DNA of 34,144 nucleotides, taken from the NCBI GenBank assembly GCA_011056635.1, contig DSEO01000099.1, positions 1 through 34,144 of the forward strand. Reading direction: 5' to 3'. Below are positions 1 to 7,706 of the stretch, in pieces (position 1 is the first letter of the stretch; every line of letters starts with the position of its first letter). Below the pieces are notes generated by a model that had not been told where the DNA came from, made no database searches, and saw only the letters and a list, made by a program, of their open reading frames with translations. The translations under genes were made by a program, and so were the position numbers. Source of the DNA: Bacteroides sp. (GTDB lineage: Bacteria; Bacteroidota; Bacteroidia; Bacteroidales; GCA-2748055).

Positions 1-722
1 GGGATGTTTTCCCGGCTGGCATATTCCTTTCTGTCATCCACCACGGTCACTTCAAAATCCAGCAGGCTACCGAGATGCGCAAGCGCCCTGCCCACATGAC
101 CGGCCCCTGCGATGATCAGTCCGGGAAGCGGTCGAATTTTTTCAAAGAATACATACCATTTATGCCTGGCCTCATCAGGAGGCAGCGTGATCTCCAGGAA
201 ATCCCGGGCAATTCCCTCCCGGAGATATTCCTTCATGGCATCCCTGAGGCCCGGATCGATGTCAGGGGGTAGTTGGTTGCTGTCCCCTTCCGGGATCCAG
301 TACCGCCGGATGGTTTTCTCTCCATCATCCCCGTCCTGAAACATTGTTACCAGGATCCCCTCAGAACGCCCGGCGATGGTTCGTTCCAGATCCTCAAATG
401 GCTTCAGGAAGGCGCCCGGGTCTGCATCAATGAGCACCGTGGCCTCCCCTCCGCAAAGTGCTCCTTCCTCACCCTGACTGCTGTCCAGGTTGAAGTCATA
501 CTGCCCGGATAGTCCGGAATCCAGTGCATTCACAGCGATGGACTTCACCCGGCCTTCAAGCATGCCGCCACCCACGGTTCCGGCAAGAAGTCCCTGCCGG
601 CCGAAAAGTGCCGAGCTCCCGGGTTTCTGGGGTGTGGACCCTGCACTGCGGATCACTGTGGCCAGCGCAACTTTCGCCCCGGATCTGACATATTGCAGGA
701 CCTGCCTGTGAATGTGCTTCAT
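1..722 (-). CDS. XdhC/CoxI-family molybdoenzyme maturation factor (3' end outside window)
   Basis: The reading frame starts with ATG at 722 and stays open to the window edge, giving 240 codons without a stop; the C-terminus is missing. The N-terminal half carries the XdhC/CoxI core, with GGGMLEG at residues 51-57 and CGGE at 90-93. The second half begins a Rossmann-type domain with GAGHVGRA at residues 206-213 and an acidic strand end, VVDDR, at 227-231. Family members help insert or sulfurate the molybdenum cofactor of xanthine dehydrogenase-type hydroxylases in the cytoplasm. The hydroxylase is not in the window and may lie beyond position 1. The membrane-protein gene upstream on the same strand ends 22 bases before this start, so the two are probably co-transcribed. 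The family call is firm; the target enzyme is unknown. Confidence 0.88.
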   Translation of the reverse strand, partial: MKHIHRQVLQYVRSGAKVALATVIRSAGSTPQKPGSSALFGRQGLLAGTVGGGMLEGRVKSIAVNALDSGLSGQYDFNLDSSQGEEGALCGGEATVLIDADPGAFLKPFEDLERTIAGRSEGILVTMFQDGDDGEKTIRRYWIPEGDSNQLPPDIDPGLRDAMKEYLREGIARDFLEITLPPDEARHKWYVFFEKIRPLPGLIIAGAGHVGRALAHLGSLLDFEVTVVDDRKEYASRENI

Positions 723-744
723 AAAGGGTGATTCACGGGTACAT

Positions 745-1416
745 TCAAATCAGTCTGACAATTGTGACGATCAACAAACAACCGATCACAACAGCAGGTG
801 CCCATAACCGTGCGAGGACCGGCCTGGTTCGCTCATGCCTGCTTCCGGACATGTAATCCGCATATCGCCTGGCGGCAAAGTACCCGAGGGGCACGGTGCT
901 CATGGCAATGATCATGGCCACCGGAGCGGTATAAATGGACTGGGGTATGTTCGTGGCGGCGAACACACAGGCCTTTGAACCGGTCACAAAGCCCGCGAGC
1001 GGAAAAAGAAGTGCGGCCACCAAGGCTGCACCTGCACCCACTGCAATACGGTTCGTCAGTGCGGAGAAAAAACGGTCCCTGAAAAGCGCGATCAGAACCA
1101 GGAATCCCGCTGCAAGCATGAAAAAAGCAAAGACAGGATTCAGGATGGAACCGTGATTCCAGGTGACGGGGAGCAGAAAAGCATCCAGCATTTTAAAAAA
1201 CACCACCACGGCAAGGATGATGAGTACAGGGAAGATGCTGCGGGTCAGACTGTATACAAAAGAAACCCAGAAAAATGCAATGCCTGTCAGGATTGCCCCG
1301 GAGTAAAGCGTTCCGCATTTCTGAAGCCCCAGCCCGACTGCAAACTCTGTCAGGCCCCAGACCGCACCCGCTGCAAGAATGATCCCCAGATTGGATTTGA
1401 TGAGGTTTTTGTCCAT
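745..1416 (-). CDS. Multi-pass membrane protein of unknown function
   Basis: This is a 223-residue hydrophobic protein with about six predicted membrane segments and a basic C-terminal loop (SGSRHERTRP) before the last one. I chose the ATG at 1416 (MDKNLIKSN), because the 16 residues an upstream ATG at 1464 would add are not hydrophobic and look like leader sequence. No clear ribosome site precedes either start. I do not recognise a family motif. Polytopic shape and size would fit a small transporter or the substrate-binding membrane subunit of an ECF-type importer, but this is only a shape argument. It lies just upstream of the XdhC gene on the same strand, so a link to molybdoenzyme metabolism is possible. 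Confidence 0.7.
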   Translation of the reverse strand: MDKNLIKSNLGIILAAGAVWGLTEFAVGLGLQKCGTLYSGAILTGIAFFWVSFVYSLTRSIFPVLIILAVVVFFKMLDAFLLPVTWNHGSILNPVFAFFMLAAGFLVLIALFRDRFFSALTNRIAVGAGAALVAALLFPLAGFVTGSKACVFAATNIPQSIYTAPVAMIIAMSTVPLGYFAARRYADYMSGSRHERTRPVLARLWAPAVVIGCLLIVTIVRLI

Positions 1417-1561
1417 GTTGATTGGATATTTTATTTCATAAATATAAGAGATTATGAAATGCAATGCCAGTGATGGGAAATCAGCCCCTGATTATTGACT
1501 TCATGGGGCCGTTTTAGTAACTTGTAAACAATCCATTCTCGTCCCAAAAAAGCAAGATACC

Positions 1562-1975
1562 ATGGAGAACCATTTCATATGTCCGCATTGCAGGGGTCAT
1601 CTCAAGGTTGGCGATTATATCATCTTCAAAATCCGGAACCAGGAGAGGGAAAAAGGATTGCTTTTGCTGCACCCTGAAATCGGTAATTATACAAGCATCA
1701 AGCATCCTCAATTCACCATCAGGGAGGGAGAACGGATCGATTTTTTCTGTCCGCTCTGCATGCAAAGCCTGGATGCAGCCATGGATGAGAACCTGGTGCA
1801 CGTCACCATGATCGACGCGGAGGACAAAGCACACGATATCTATTTCTCGCGCATCGCCGGTGAAAAAAGCACCTACCAGGTTTCAGAGGAAGGGATCAGG
1901 GCCACCGGGGAGCATTCATACAGGTACACGTACTTCAAGATGACCGATGACATGATCCGGTACCTGAAAACGTAA
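1562..1975 (+). CDS. Small protein with split zinc-ribbon cysteines
   Basis: The 137-residue product has two CxxC knuckles, C7-P-H-C10 and C63-P-L-C66, separated by about 50 residues. This spacing fits one zinc site formed by two hairpins. There is no signal peptide or membrane segment, so it is probably cytoplasmic. The remainder is mixed charged and beta-prone sequence (YFSRIAGEKSTYQVS) without a recognised catalytic motif. It converges with the M1 aminopeptidase gene, the two stops being 8 bases apart. I recognise no named family. A metal-binding regulatory or structural role is an inference from the cysteines alone. Confidence 0.75.
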   Translation: MENHFICPHCRGHLKVGDYIIFKIRNQEREKGLLLLHPEIGNYTSIKHPQFTIREGERIDFFCPLCMQSLDAAMDENLVHVTMIDAEDKAHDIYFSRIAGEKSTYQVSEEGIRATGEHSYRYTYFKMTDDMIRYLKT

Positions 1976-1983
1976 GGGGCATT

Positions 1984-3588
1984 TCAGGGACCATGGTGTT
2001 CGAACAGAAGCCAGGATCCCGGATCGAGGATGATCTCCACCGGTCGCCCTGCACAGGGAATGCTGAAAGCCTGCTCGCGGGTATCGATGTACAGTGTTTC
2101 CGTGGATGCGTTTTCCGGTCCCTTGACGATTTGTACATCCAGCGGAAATGCAAAACATGGCCCTTTTTGGTGCTGCAACACCCGGATACGGATGTGGCCC
2201 TGTGCATAGCTCCATGGCGCAGAGATCACAGGGTGCCCGGGCTGGTATAACCACTGGTTGAAAAATGGGCCGTAATCTTTCCCGGATACGGAATCTACCA
2301 CGTGCCGGAAATCTTCCGTAAGGGCATTCCCATAACTGTACTTTGCATAATACGCCCGGAGGGTTTCCCGGAACAGTTGGTCTCCGAGGCTCCTTCGCAG
2401 CATATGCAACACCCAGGCGGCCTTCTCATAGCTATTGGGATTCAGCAGCCTTACTGAAACAGGCAATGTGGTATCCACCACGGGTGCGGAACGTCGTGTT
2501 GAATAGCGGAGCACCAGTTCCCTTTCACGCTTCAGGGAGGATATGAAACTATCCCTTCCGAACCGGTGTTCCAGGTAAAGATCGGTCATATAGGTGGCAA
2601 AACCTTCACTGAGCCAGATATGATGCCAGTCCATCTCTGTCACCGCATCCCCGAACCACTGGTGTGCGATCTCATGTGCCAGCAGTGATTCATGATCCTG
2701 TTTCCCTGTCACAGAACCCTCCCGGTAGAAAATGCAGCCCGCATTTTCCATTCCTCCGTAAATGGTACGGGACTGCACGTTGGCAAGCTTGGAAAACGGA
2801 TAGGGTCCGATGAAAGACTCGAAAAAATCCAGTGGTTGTATGGCCATGCTGTAATCCAAAAACCCCTCCTCGCGGTTCTGTGGAAATACCCATGCGGATA
2901 CTGGAATTCCGGAAGGACTCTCCAGTTGCTGAACCGCAAACCGGGCCACACCGATCACCATCAGTTTGGTGGGAAGGGGCACAGCGGTTTTCCAGACGGA
3001 TAATACCCGTCCCGCATTCCTGGTTTCACAGATGTTTGCGCCGTTGGATACGATCCGGTAGTGGCCGGGTGCTTCCACAATGAATTCCACCAGGGCTTTG
3101 TCCGATGGGTGATCCACCACTGTCAGCCAGTGGGATGCCCGGTCAGGCCAGTTATCGCCGAAGAATGTGCGGTCGCCGAATTTATTTTCCGAAATGATCA
3201 GCCCGTCTCTGGGAATCCCCTGATAATCAATTTGATAAATTCTTACCTCCCCTGGCGATGCAGGCTGGATCGTCAACTCCAGCCGGTCGCCCCTGTGTTG
3301 AAACGGAACCTGTTTCCCGTTCCACCGGATCTTGTTTACCACCATGCCTTTGCCCGAGCTGTCCCTTTGCTTCAGATCGAGGTAAAATCCGTTTGCCGCT
3401 GACTTAAACCTTATTTCCACTGCGGACCTAACCTGGATCAGATCAGAGGTATCATGCAGTGAAATCTCAAAAGTATAAGCGAGTACATCAAGCAGGTTAT
3501 AACGCGTATGATGATCCTGGCCTCTGGCCGCAGTGCATAAAAAGCACAGGGTCCAGATGAAAAAATGGAAGTAGAAAAATCCCTTCAT
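1984..3588 (-). CDS. Exported M1-family zinc aminopeptidase
   Basis: The 534-residue protein shows the M1 hallmarks in order: an exopeptidase motif GGMENAG at residues 278-284, the zinc motif HEIAH at 305-309, and the third zinc ligand Glu328 (LSEGF) 18 residues later. A Tyr at 387 (YEKAAWVLHML) sits where the catalytic tyrosine of the family is expected. An N-terminal signal peptide ends near ARGQ at residues 21-24, so it acts in the periplasm or at the surface, cutting N-terminal residues from peptides. It is shorter than the roughly 850-residue PepN type because it lacks the large C-terminal helical domain. It is transcribed away from the OleD-like gene, with a 92-base shared upstream region. 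Confidence 0.93.
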   Translation of the reverse strand: MKGFFYFHFFIWTLCFLCTAARGQDHHTRYNLLDVLAYTFEISLHDTSDLIQVRSAVEIRFKSAANGFYLDLKQRDSSGKGMVVNKIRWNGKQVPFQHRGDRLELTIQPASPGEVRIYQIDYQGIPRDGLIISENKFGDRTFFGDNWPDRASHWLTVVDHPSDKALVEFIVEAPGHYRIVSNGANICETRNAGRVLSVWKTAVPLPTKLMVIGVARFAVQQLESPSGIPVSAWVFPQNREEGFLDYSMAIQPLDFFESFIGPYPFSKLANVQSRTIYGGMENAGCIFYREGSVTGKQDHESLLAHEIAHQWFGDAVTEMDWHHIWLSEGFATYMTDLYLEHRFGRDSFISSLKRERELVLRYSTRRSAPVVDTTLPVSVRLLNPNSYEKAAWVLHMLRRSLGDQLFRETLRAYYAKYSYGNALTEDFRHVVDSVSGKDYGPFFNQWLYQPGHPVISAPWSYAQGHIRIRVLQHQKGPCFAFPLDVQIVKGPENASTETLYIDTREQAFSIPCAGRPVEIILDPGSWLLFEHHGP

Positions 3589-3654
3589 GCATGAAAAAGT
3601 GACCGGTCATGCAATTTAAAAATATTCCCGGGAAGCCAATTGACGGAGAATGCT

Positions 3655-3662
3655 TAATTTTG
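3655..3662 (+). promoter_or_regulatory. Candidate Bacteroidota -7 box
   Basis: TAATTTTG matches TAnnTTTG exactly and lies 18 bases before the ATG of the OleD-like gene, placing transcription start about 10-15 bases before the start codon. No clear TTTG -33 box is seen at the usual 19-21 base distance, which weakens the call. Confidence 0.38.
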
Positions 3663-3680
3663 TCGCTGTAAAATGGTATA

Positions 3681-4676
3681 ATGAACATACTTGTTACCGG
3701 CGGCGGAGGCTTCATGGGGATGGCACTCATCAAGCGGCTGATCGCCGATGGCCACAGAATAACCAGCCTTTCCAGGCGAGAATACCCCCTTCACTGGGCC
3801 CTGGGTATAAACAGTATCCAGGCCGATATCAGAAATGCAGCAGCCGTGGAGGATGCCTGCAAAGACAGGGATGTGGTCTACCATCTGGCTGCCAAATTGG
3901 GTCACTGGGGAAATTATAAGGATTTCTACTCCGTGAACGTAACAGGTACGGAAAATGTGATCAAAGGATGCAGGAAACACGGGGTATCCAGGATCGTTTT
4001 TACCAGTTCATCAAGTGTGGTTTTCGATGGGAACGACCTGGAGGGGATTGATGAATCATATCCTTATCCTGAAAAGCAGCTCTCCTTCTATGCGGATACG
4101 AAAGCCATCGCGGAAAAGTTGATCCTGGAGGCCAATTCGGATTCCCTGAAAACCATTTCCCTTCGTCCCCACCTTGTCTGGGGTCCCTACGATTCGCGCC
4201 TGATCCCGTGGATACTGAGGAATGCTGCTTCGGGCAATTTAAAAAGGATCGGTGATAAGGAATATTTCAAAGATACAACCTATATCGACAATATGACCGA
4301 TGCCCTGGTGCTTGCGGAAAAAGCACTTGCGTCCAATTCCGGGGCTTGCGGTAAAGCTGTTTTCATTGCCAACGGGGAGCCCGCGCGGGTATGGGATTTT
4401 ATCAATTCGATCATCCAGGTGGCGGGGTATGAACCCATAAAGAAAAAGGTCCCGGAGAGGCTTGCGCTGATTTCTGCGGGAATGTCCGAATGGTTCCATA
4501 GGGTATTCAGCAGCGAATCCGAGCCGTTTATGACCAGGTATACCATTAAAGAATTATGTTCGAACCACTGGTTTGACATTACCGCTGCCCGGGATTTGCT
4601 GGGATATACCCCGAGGGTGAACAATTCGGAAGGCTTCAGGCAGCTCAGAACATACCTGAGAAAAGGAAGGAACTGA
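3681..4676 (+). CDS. OleD-like NAD(P)-dependent reductase (3-beta-HSD / extended SDR family)
   Basis: This 331-residue protein begins with the nucleotide-binding loop GGGGFMG (residues 7-13). It has the SDR catalytic set: serines at 109-112 (TSSSSVVFDG) and Y137xxxK141 (YADTK). The segment SSVVFDGNDLEG, the RPHLVWGP motif and the later NGEP motif are close to OleD, the 2-alkyl-3-oxoalkanoate reductase of head-to-head olefin biosynthesis, and to sterol-type 3-beta-HSD relatives. No signal peptide is present, so it is cytoplasmic. No OleA, OleB or OleC gene occurs in the window, so olefin synthesis cannot be inferred. It converges with the O-methyltransferase gene, with stops 5 bases apart. Family is secure; the substrate is not. 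Confidence 0.85.
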   Translation: MNILVTGGGGFMGMALIKRLIADGHRITSLSRREYPLHWALGINSIQADIRNAAAVEDACKDRDVVYHLAAKLGHWGNYKDFYSVNVTGTENVIKGCRKHGVSRIVFTSSSSVVFDGNDLEGIDESYPYPEKQLSFYADTKAIAEKLILEANSDSLKTISLRPHLVWGPYDSRLIPWILRNAASGNLKRIGDKEYFKDTTYIDNMTDALVLAEKALASNSGACGKAVFIANGEPARVWDFINSIIQVAGYEPIKKKVPERLALISAGMSEWFHRVFSSESEPFMTRYTIKELCSNHWFDITAARDLLGYTPRVNNSEGFRQLRTYLRKGRN

Positions 4677-4681
4677 TTGAT

Positions 4682-5347
4682 CTACCGTTCGGCTATCTTG
4701 TAGCTGATGGACATTCCATTGCCCTCACTGTTTACGGTGGTCCTGTAATGTGGCAGACTCCTGAGGAATTCAAGGTAATCGGAATTGGACCCGTACCCCG
4801 GCCTGTCCGATACATTGTGGGTGGTATAGCAGCCATTGACCATCAACTTGGGATCCACAGCGAGAAAATAATTCCGGTACCACGATTTATCCGCGTCACT
4901 GAAAACAAAATCAAAAGGGCCTTTTAGCTTCTCAACCAAAACATGGGCATCGGCAAGCCTGGCATCAATAAATTCAGAGACTCCCGCTTCCTTGAAGTTC
5001 TTCAAAGCTTCCCTGTGCCTTTTTTCATCCACCTCTATGGTGATCAATTTGCCGCCCGTCTTACTCAGCGCCCAGGCCATCCAGATGGATGAATGGCCAG
5101 TGGAAGTGCCTATTTCCAGCGCATGCTTGTAATTGTTCTCCAGGATCAGATCATACAGGAGCTTTCCGTCTTTTACAGGTACATTCATGTCATACCATTC
5201 GCCCGAATGTTCGCTCAGGAACGCACGCACCTTCCTGTCAATTTCTGCCTGGTTATCCCGTTGGGAGAGACAGGGGAGGGTGGCACTTAATGCCAGGACT
5301 ATAGCTGACAGGTTCCTGCAGATTCTTCGGAGTACTGAATGATCCAT
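4682..5347 (-). CDS. Class I SAM-dependent O-methyltransferase with an N-terminal export-like segment
   Basis: The methyltransferase core carries motif I, EIGTSTGHSS, near residues 78-87, an acidic strand end IEVDE, and FVFSDADKSWY matching the metal-dependent catechol O-methyltransferase-like group. With the ATG at 5347 the protein is 221 residues and starts with a basic stretch (RRICRN) and a hydrophobic segment (LSAIVLALSATLPCLS) before Gln29, which looks like a signal peptide. ATGs at 5401 and 5362/5359 would add a polar stretch unlike a signal and are less likely. The segment before C26 (TLPC) is a poor lipobox. Export is odd, since SAM is cytosolic; the segment could instead be a membrane anchor. 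The substrate is unknown. Confidence 0.82.
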   Translation of the reverse strand: MDHSVLRRICRNLSAIVLALSATLPCLSQRDNQAEIDRKVRAFLSEHSGEWYDMNVPVKDGKLLYDLILENNYKHALEIGTSTGHSSIWMAWALSKTGGKLITIEVDEKRHREALKNFKEAGVSEFIDARLADAHVLVEKLKGPFDFVFSDADKSWYRNYFLAVDPKLMVNGCYTTHNVSDRPGYGSNSDYLEFLRSLPHYRTTVNSEGNGMSISYKIAER

Positions 5348-5474
5348 GGTTATTGCCATCATGATGTTCGTGTTGTGATCTAAACTTTCGATGCTTGTCA
5401 TGAATTCAACATCAAAAATGGGGCCGAAAATGAATTTACATTATTCTTCTTCAAAAAGCACTCAGGTCGGGTGA

Positions 5475-6788
5475 TTAATTCCTGAATGCGTATTTAAACA
5501 GGTTGGATACAGTAGGTTTCTGACCCTGGATCAGGATCGCGGTTCTGAAGATCCGAGCTCCGATCCAGACTGTGAACACCGTGAAAAGAACAACTCCCAC
5601 CAGGCCGATAACTGGTTGCCACAATGGGATTGTGACCGGTGTGGCCATTCTGGTCATCATGATGGGCGGTGTGAATGGGGGGATCAGGGAAAGGGCTGTG
5701 GCCAGACTGCCGGTGGGATTCTGAATCACAGGCATGATGACAAAAAGCGGCAATATCACCGGGAACATTGCAGGGAACTGGAGTGACTGGGCATCTTTGT
5801 TGTCATTGCATGTGGCACCCAGAGCGGCCATACCCGATCCGACCATGATGATAAAAAGGATCGTATAAACAAAGAACCAGGGAAGGATCTCATAAGGGAT
5901 GGTTGACCCAAACCCTGTCAGCCGTGCGGTAATGATCCCGCCTGCCACGTAAATGATTGCGGTTGTGAGTGAAACGCCGATTCCACCCAGGACCTTACCG
6001 GCCATGAATTGAAACGGAGTGATGGAACCCAGCAGTACCTCTGCGATTTTCTCGGATTTTTCTTCCATTACTGCGCTGAGCAGGGGCACCGAACTCATCA
6101 TGACCAGCATGAACATCAGCAACACAATGATGTAGGGTACCAGGAACGATTGCAACTCATTGGCTTCCCGTGCTTCCTGCTGTACCCCTGTTTTTTTATC
6201 CACCGAAACCAGTCCCATTCCCTCAACATCGATCCACCTGAACAGAGCGTCGGACTGTTCCTGATCAAGATTTAGTTCGGATACACGTACCTGCCGCAGA
6301 TGATTATTGATTGTATTTCCGAACCAGTAGCGGATGTTATCCATGAATGAGTGCTCCGAATAATACCTAATGAACGCACCGGTATCGCTGGCAGGATGAA
6401 AGATATCCGGACCGATCTCAATGAATGCATGCAGACCGGATGCTTTCACCCGGTTTGATAGTTCCAGTTGCTGTCCGATTCTGTCCGAAAGATCAGGTGC
6501 GATAAATTCAACCAGGTATGCAGGCATGATCTTTTCGCCCGTTTCATGGTTATAGATCTCATGCTGGTTTCTGTGGTTTACGGCTTCCCGCAATGCATCC
6601 TCAACCAGGCCTGAGTGATCGATCACTACGATCTTTTTATCATCGGTATCCTGCCGGTTCTCCATGAGGATTACAGCCAGAAATCCCCCACCCATGAATA
6701 TAGGCACAAGGATCAGTCCGATGATAAAGCTTTTGGTCCTTACCGCCGCACGGTATTCCCGCTTGAAAAGCGTCATGATTTTATTCAT
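5475..6788 (-). CDS. ABC-2 type transporter permease (NatB/YhaP-like)
   Basis: The 437-residue membrane subunit has one N-terminal membrane helix (about residues 20-42), a large extracytoplasmic domain of roughly 170 residues, and five or six further helices. This is the layout of NatB/YhaP-type ABC-2 permeases. A coupling-like segment (EEKSEKIAEVLLGSITPFQFMAGK) follows the second helix. Its start overlaps the end of the ATPase gene by 8 bases, so the two are translationally coupled and form one exporter. NatAB exports sodium; other members export drugs or act in protease and envelope stress. The substrate here cannot be read from sequence. Confidence 0.88.
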   Translation of the reverse strand: MNKIMTLFKREYRAAVRTKSFIIGLILVPIFMGGGFLAVILMENRQDTDDKKIVVIDHSGLVEDALREAVNHRNQHEIYNHETGEKIMPAYLVEFIAPDLSDRIGQQLELSNRVKASGLHAFIEIGPDIFHPASDTGAFIRYYSEHSFMDNIRYWFGNTINNHLRQVRVSELNLDQEQSDALFRWIDVEGMGLVSVDKKTGVQQEAREANELQSFLVPYIIVLLMFMLVMMSSVPLLSAVMEEKSEKIAEVLLGSITPFQFMAGKVLGGIGVSLTTAIIYVAGGIITARLTGFGSTIPYEILPWFFVYTILFIIMVGSGMAALGATCNDNKDAQSLQFPAMFPVILPLFVIMPVIQNPTGSLATALSLIPPFTPPIMMTRMATPVTIPLWQPVIGLVGVVLFTVFTVWIGARIFRTAILIQGQKPTVSNLFKYAFRN

Positions 6789-7695
6789 GGTTCACCTCCT
6801 TCCTTTCCGGTGATGCAATCCGGATAAAAATATCATTCAGCGAGGGTCTGGTGATCTCAAATTTTGTAATACGTGTCTTTTTCAGGAGATCGGAAAGAAG
6901 CTGCTGCGGATCGGTCCCCGTAGCGACCCTGACTTCCTGCAGCTTCCCGAAATTGTTGACCTTCTCGATACCGGACATTCCCTCCAGTGCCTTCATTCCC
7001 ATATCAGACTGGATCCTGATGGTGTCGTTTCCATACTGGTCCTGAATGTAGGTCAGGGTTCCGTCCAGCACTTTCTTACCTCTGTGGATCATAAAGATAT
7101 AATCGCACATTTTTTCCGCCATGGACATGTCGTGGGTGCTGAATATGATAGTAGCCCCTTCCTTTTGCAGGTCCAAAATCACATCCTTCATGAGATCTGC
7201 GTTCACGGGATCCAGGCCGCTGAATGGTTCATCCAGTATGATGATCTCAGGTCGGTGGAGGATGGTGGCAATGAATTGCAACTTCTGCTTCATCCCCTTG
7301 CTCAATGTCTCCACCTTTTTATGCTTGTATTCAAGCAGGTCCAGCCGGTTGAGCCAGTAATCGATTCCTGTTACCAGGTCTTTTCCGTTATTCAGCTCTC
7401 CGTGAAACTGGAGCAATTCTGCGAGCTTCATTTTTTTATACAATCCCCGTTCCTCGGGAAGGTACCCGATATTTTCATGCCGCGTAACATCTGGTTCTTT
7501 TCCCCTGATCCGCAGGGTACCACGATCGGGATACATGATCTTCATGATCATCCTGATGGTGGTGGTCTTTCCGGAGCCATTGGGACCGATGAACCCGTAA
7601 ATGCTTCCTTCCGGAACCGAAAGGGACAGATCATTTACAGCCACCACCGGTCCAAATGTCTTGGTGATGCCGGATAGTTCAATGATGTGAAACAT
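6781..7695 (-). CDS. ABC transporter ATP-binding subunit (NatA/YhaQ-like)
   Basis: The 304-residue ATPase has a Walker A loop GPNGSGKTT (residues 37-45), the signature LSKGMKQ (131-137), Walker B IILDEP (152-157) and the H-loop STHD. About 90 residues follow the nucleotide-binding domain, as in the DUF4162-type tail of NatA-like subunits. It would energise export by the overlapping downstream permease at the inner membrane. The gene starts 11 bases after the stop of the exported unknown protein, which suggests one transcript from the HAD phosphatase through the permease. Confidence 0.92.
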   Translation of the reverse strand: MFHIIELSGITKTFGPVVAVNDLSLSVPEGSIYGFIGPNGSGKTTTIRMIMKIMYPDRGTLRIRGKEPDVTRHENIGYLPEERGLYKKMKLAELLQFHGELNNGKDLVTGIDYWLNRLDLLEYKHKKVETLSKGMKQKLQFIATILHRPEIIILDEPFSGLDPVNADLMKDVILDLQKEGATIIFSTHDMSMAEKMCDYIFMIHRGKKVLDGTLTYIQDQYGNDTIRIQSDMGMKALEGMSGIEKVNNFGKLQEVRVATGTDPQQLLSDLLKKTRITKFEITRPSLNDIFIRIASPERKEVNHE

Positions 7696-7706
7696 AAGAT
7701 AACCTG

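Noticed and set aside
3600-3609. Palindrome TGACCGGTCA in the divergent spacer as an operator
   Set aside because: ACCGGTCA-type strings recur inside genes here (for example near 11570, 18630 and 23630), so a single spacer copy is weak evidence.
7084-7677. Plus-strand frame of 197 residues opposite the ABC ATPase
   Set aside because: All ATPase motifs are on the minus strand; the plus frame is a reflection.
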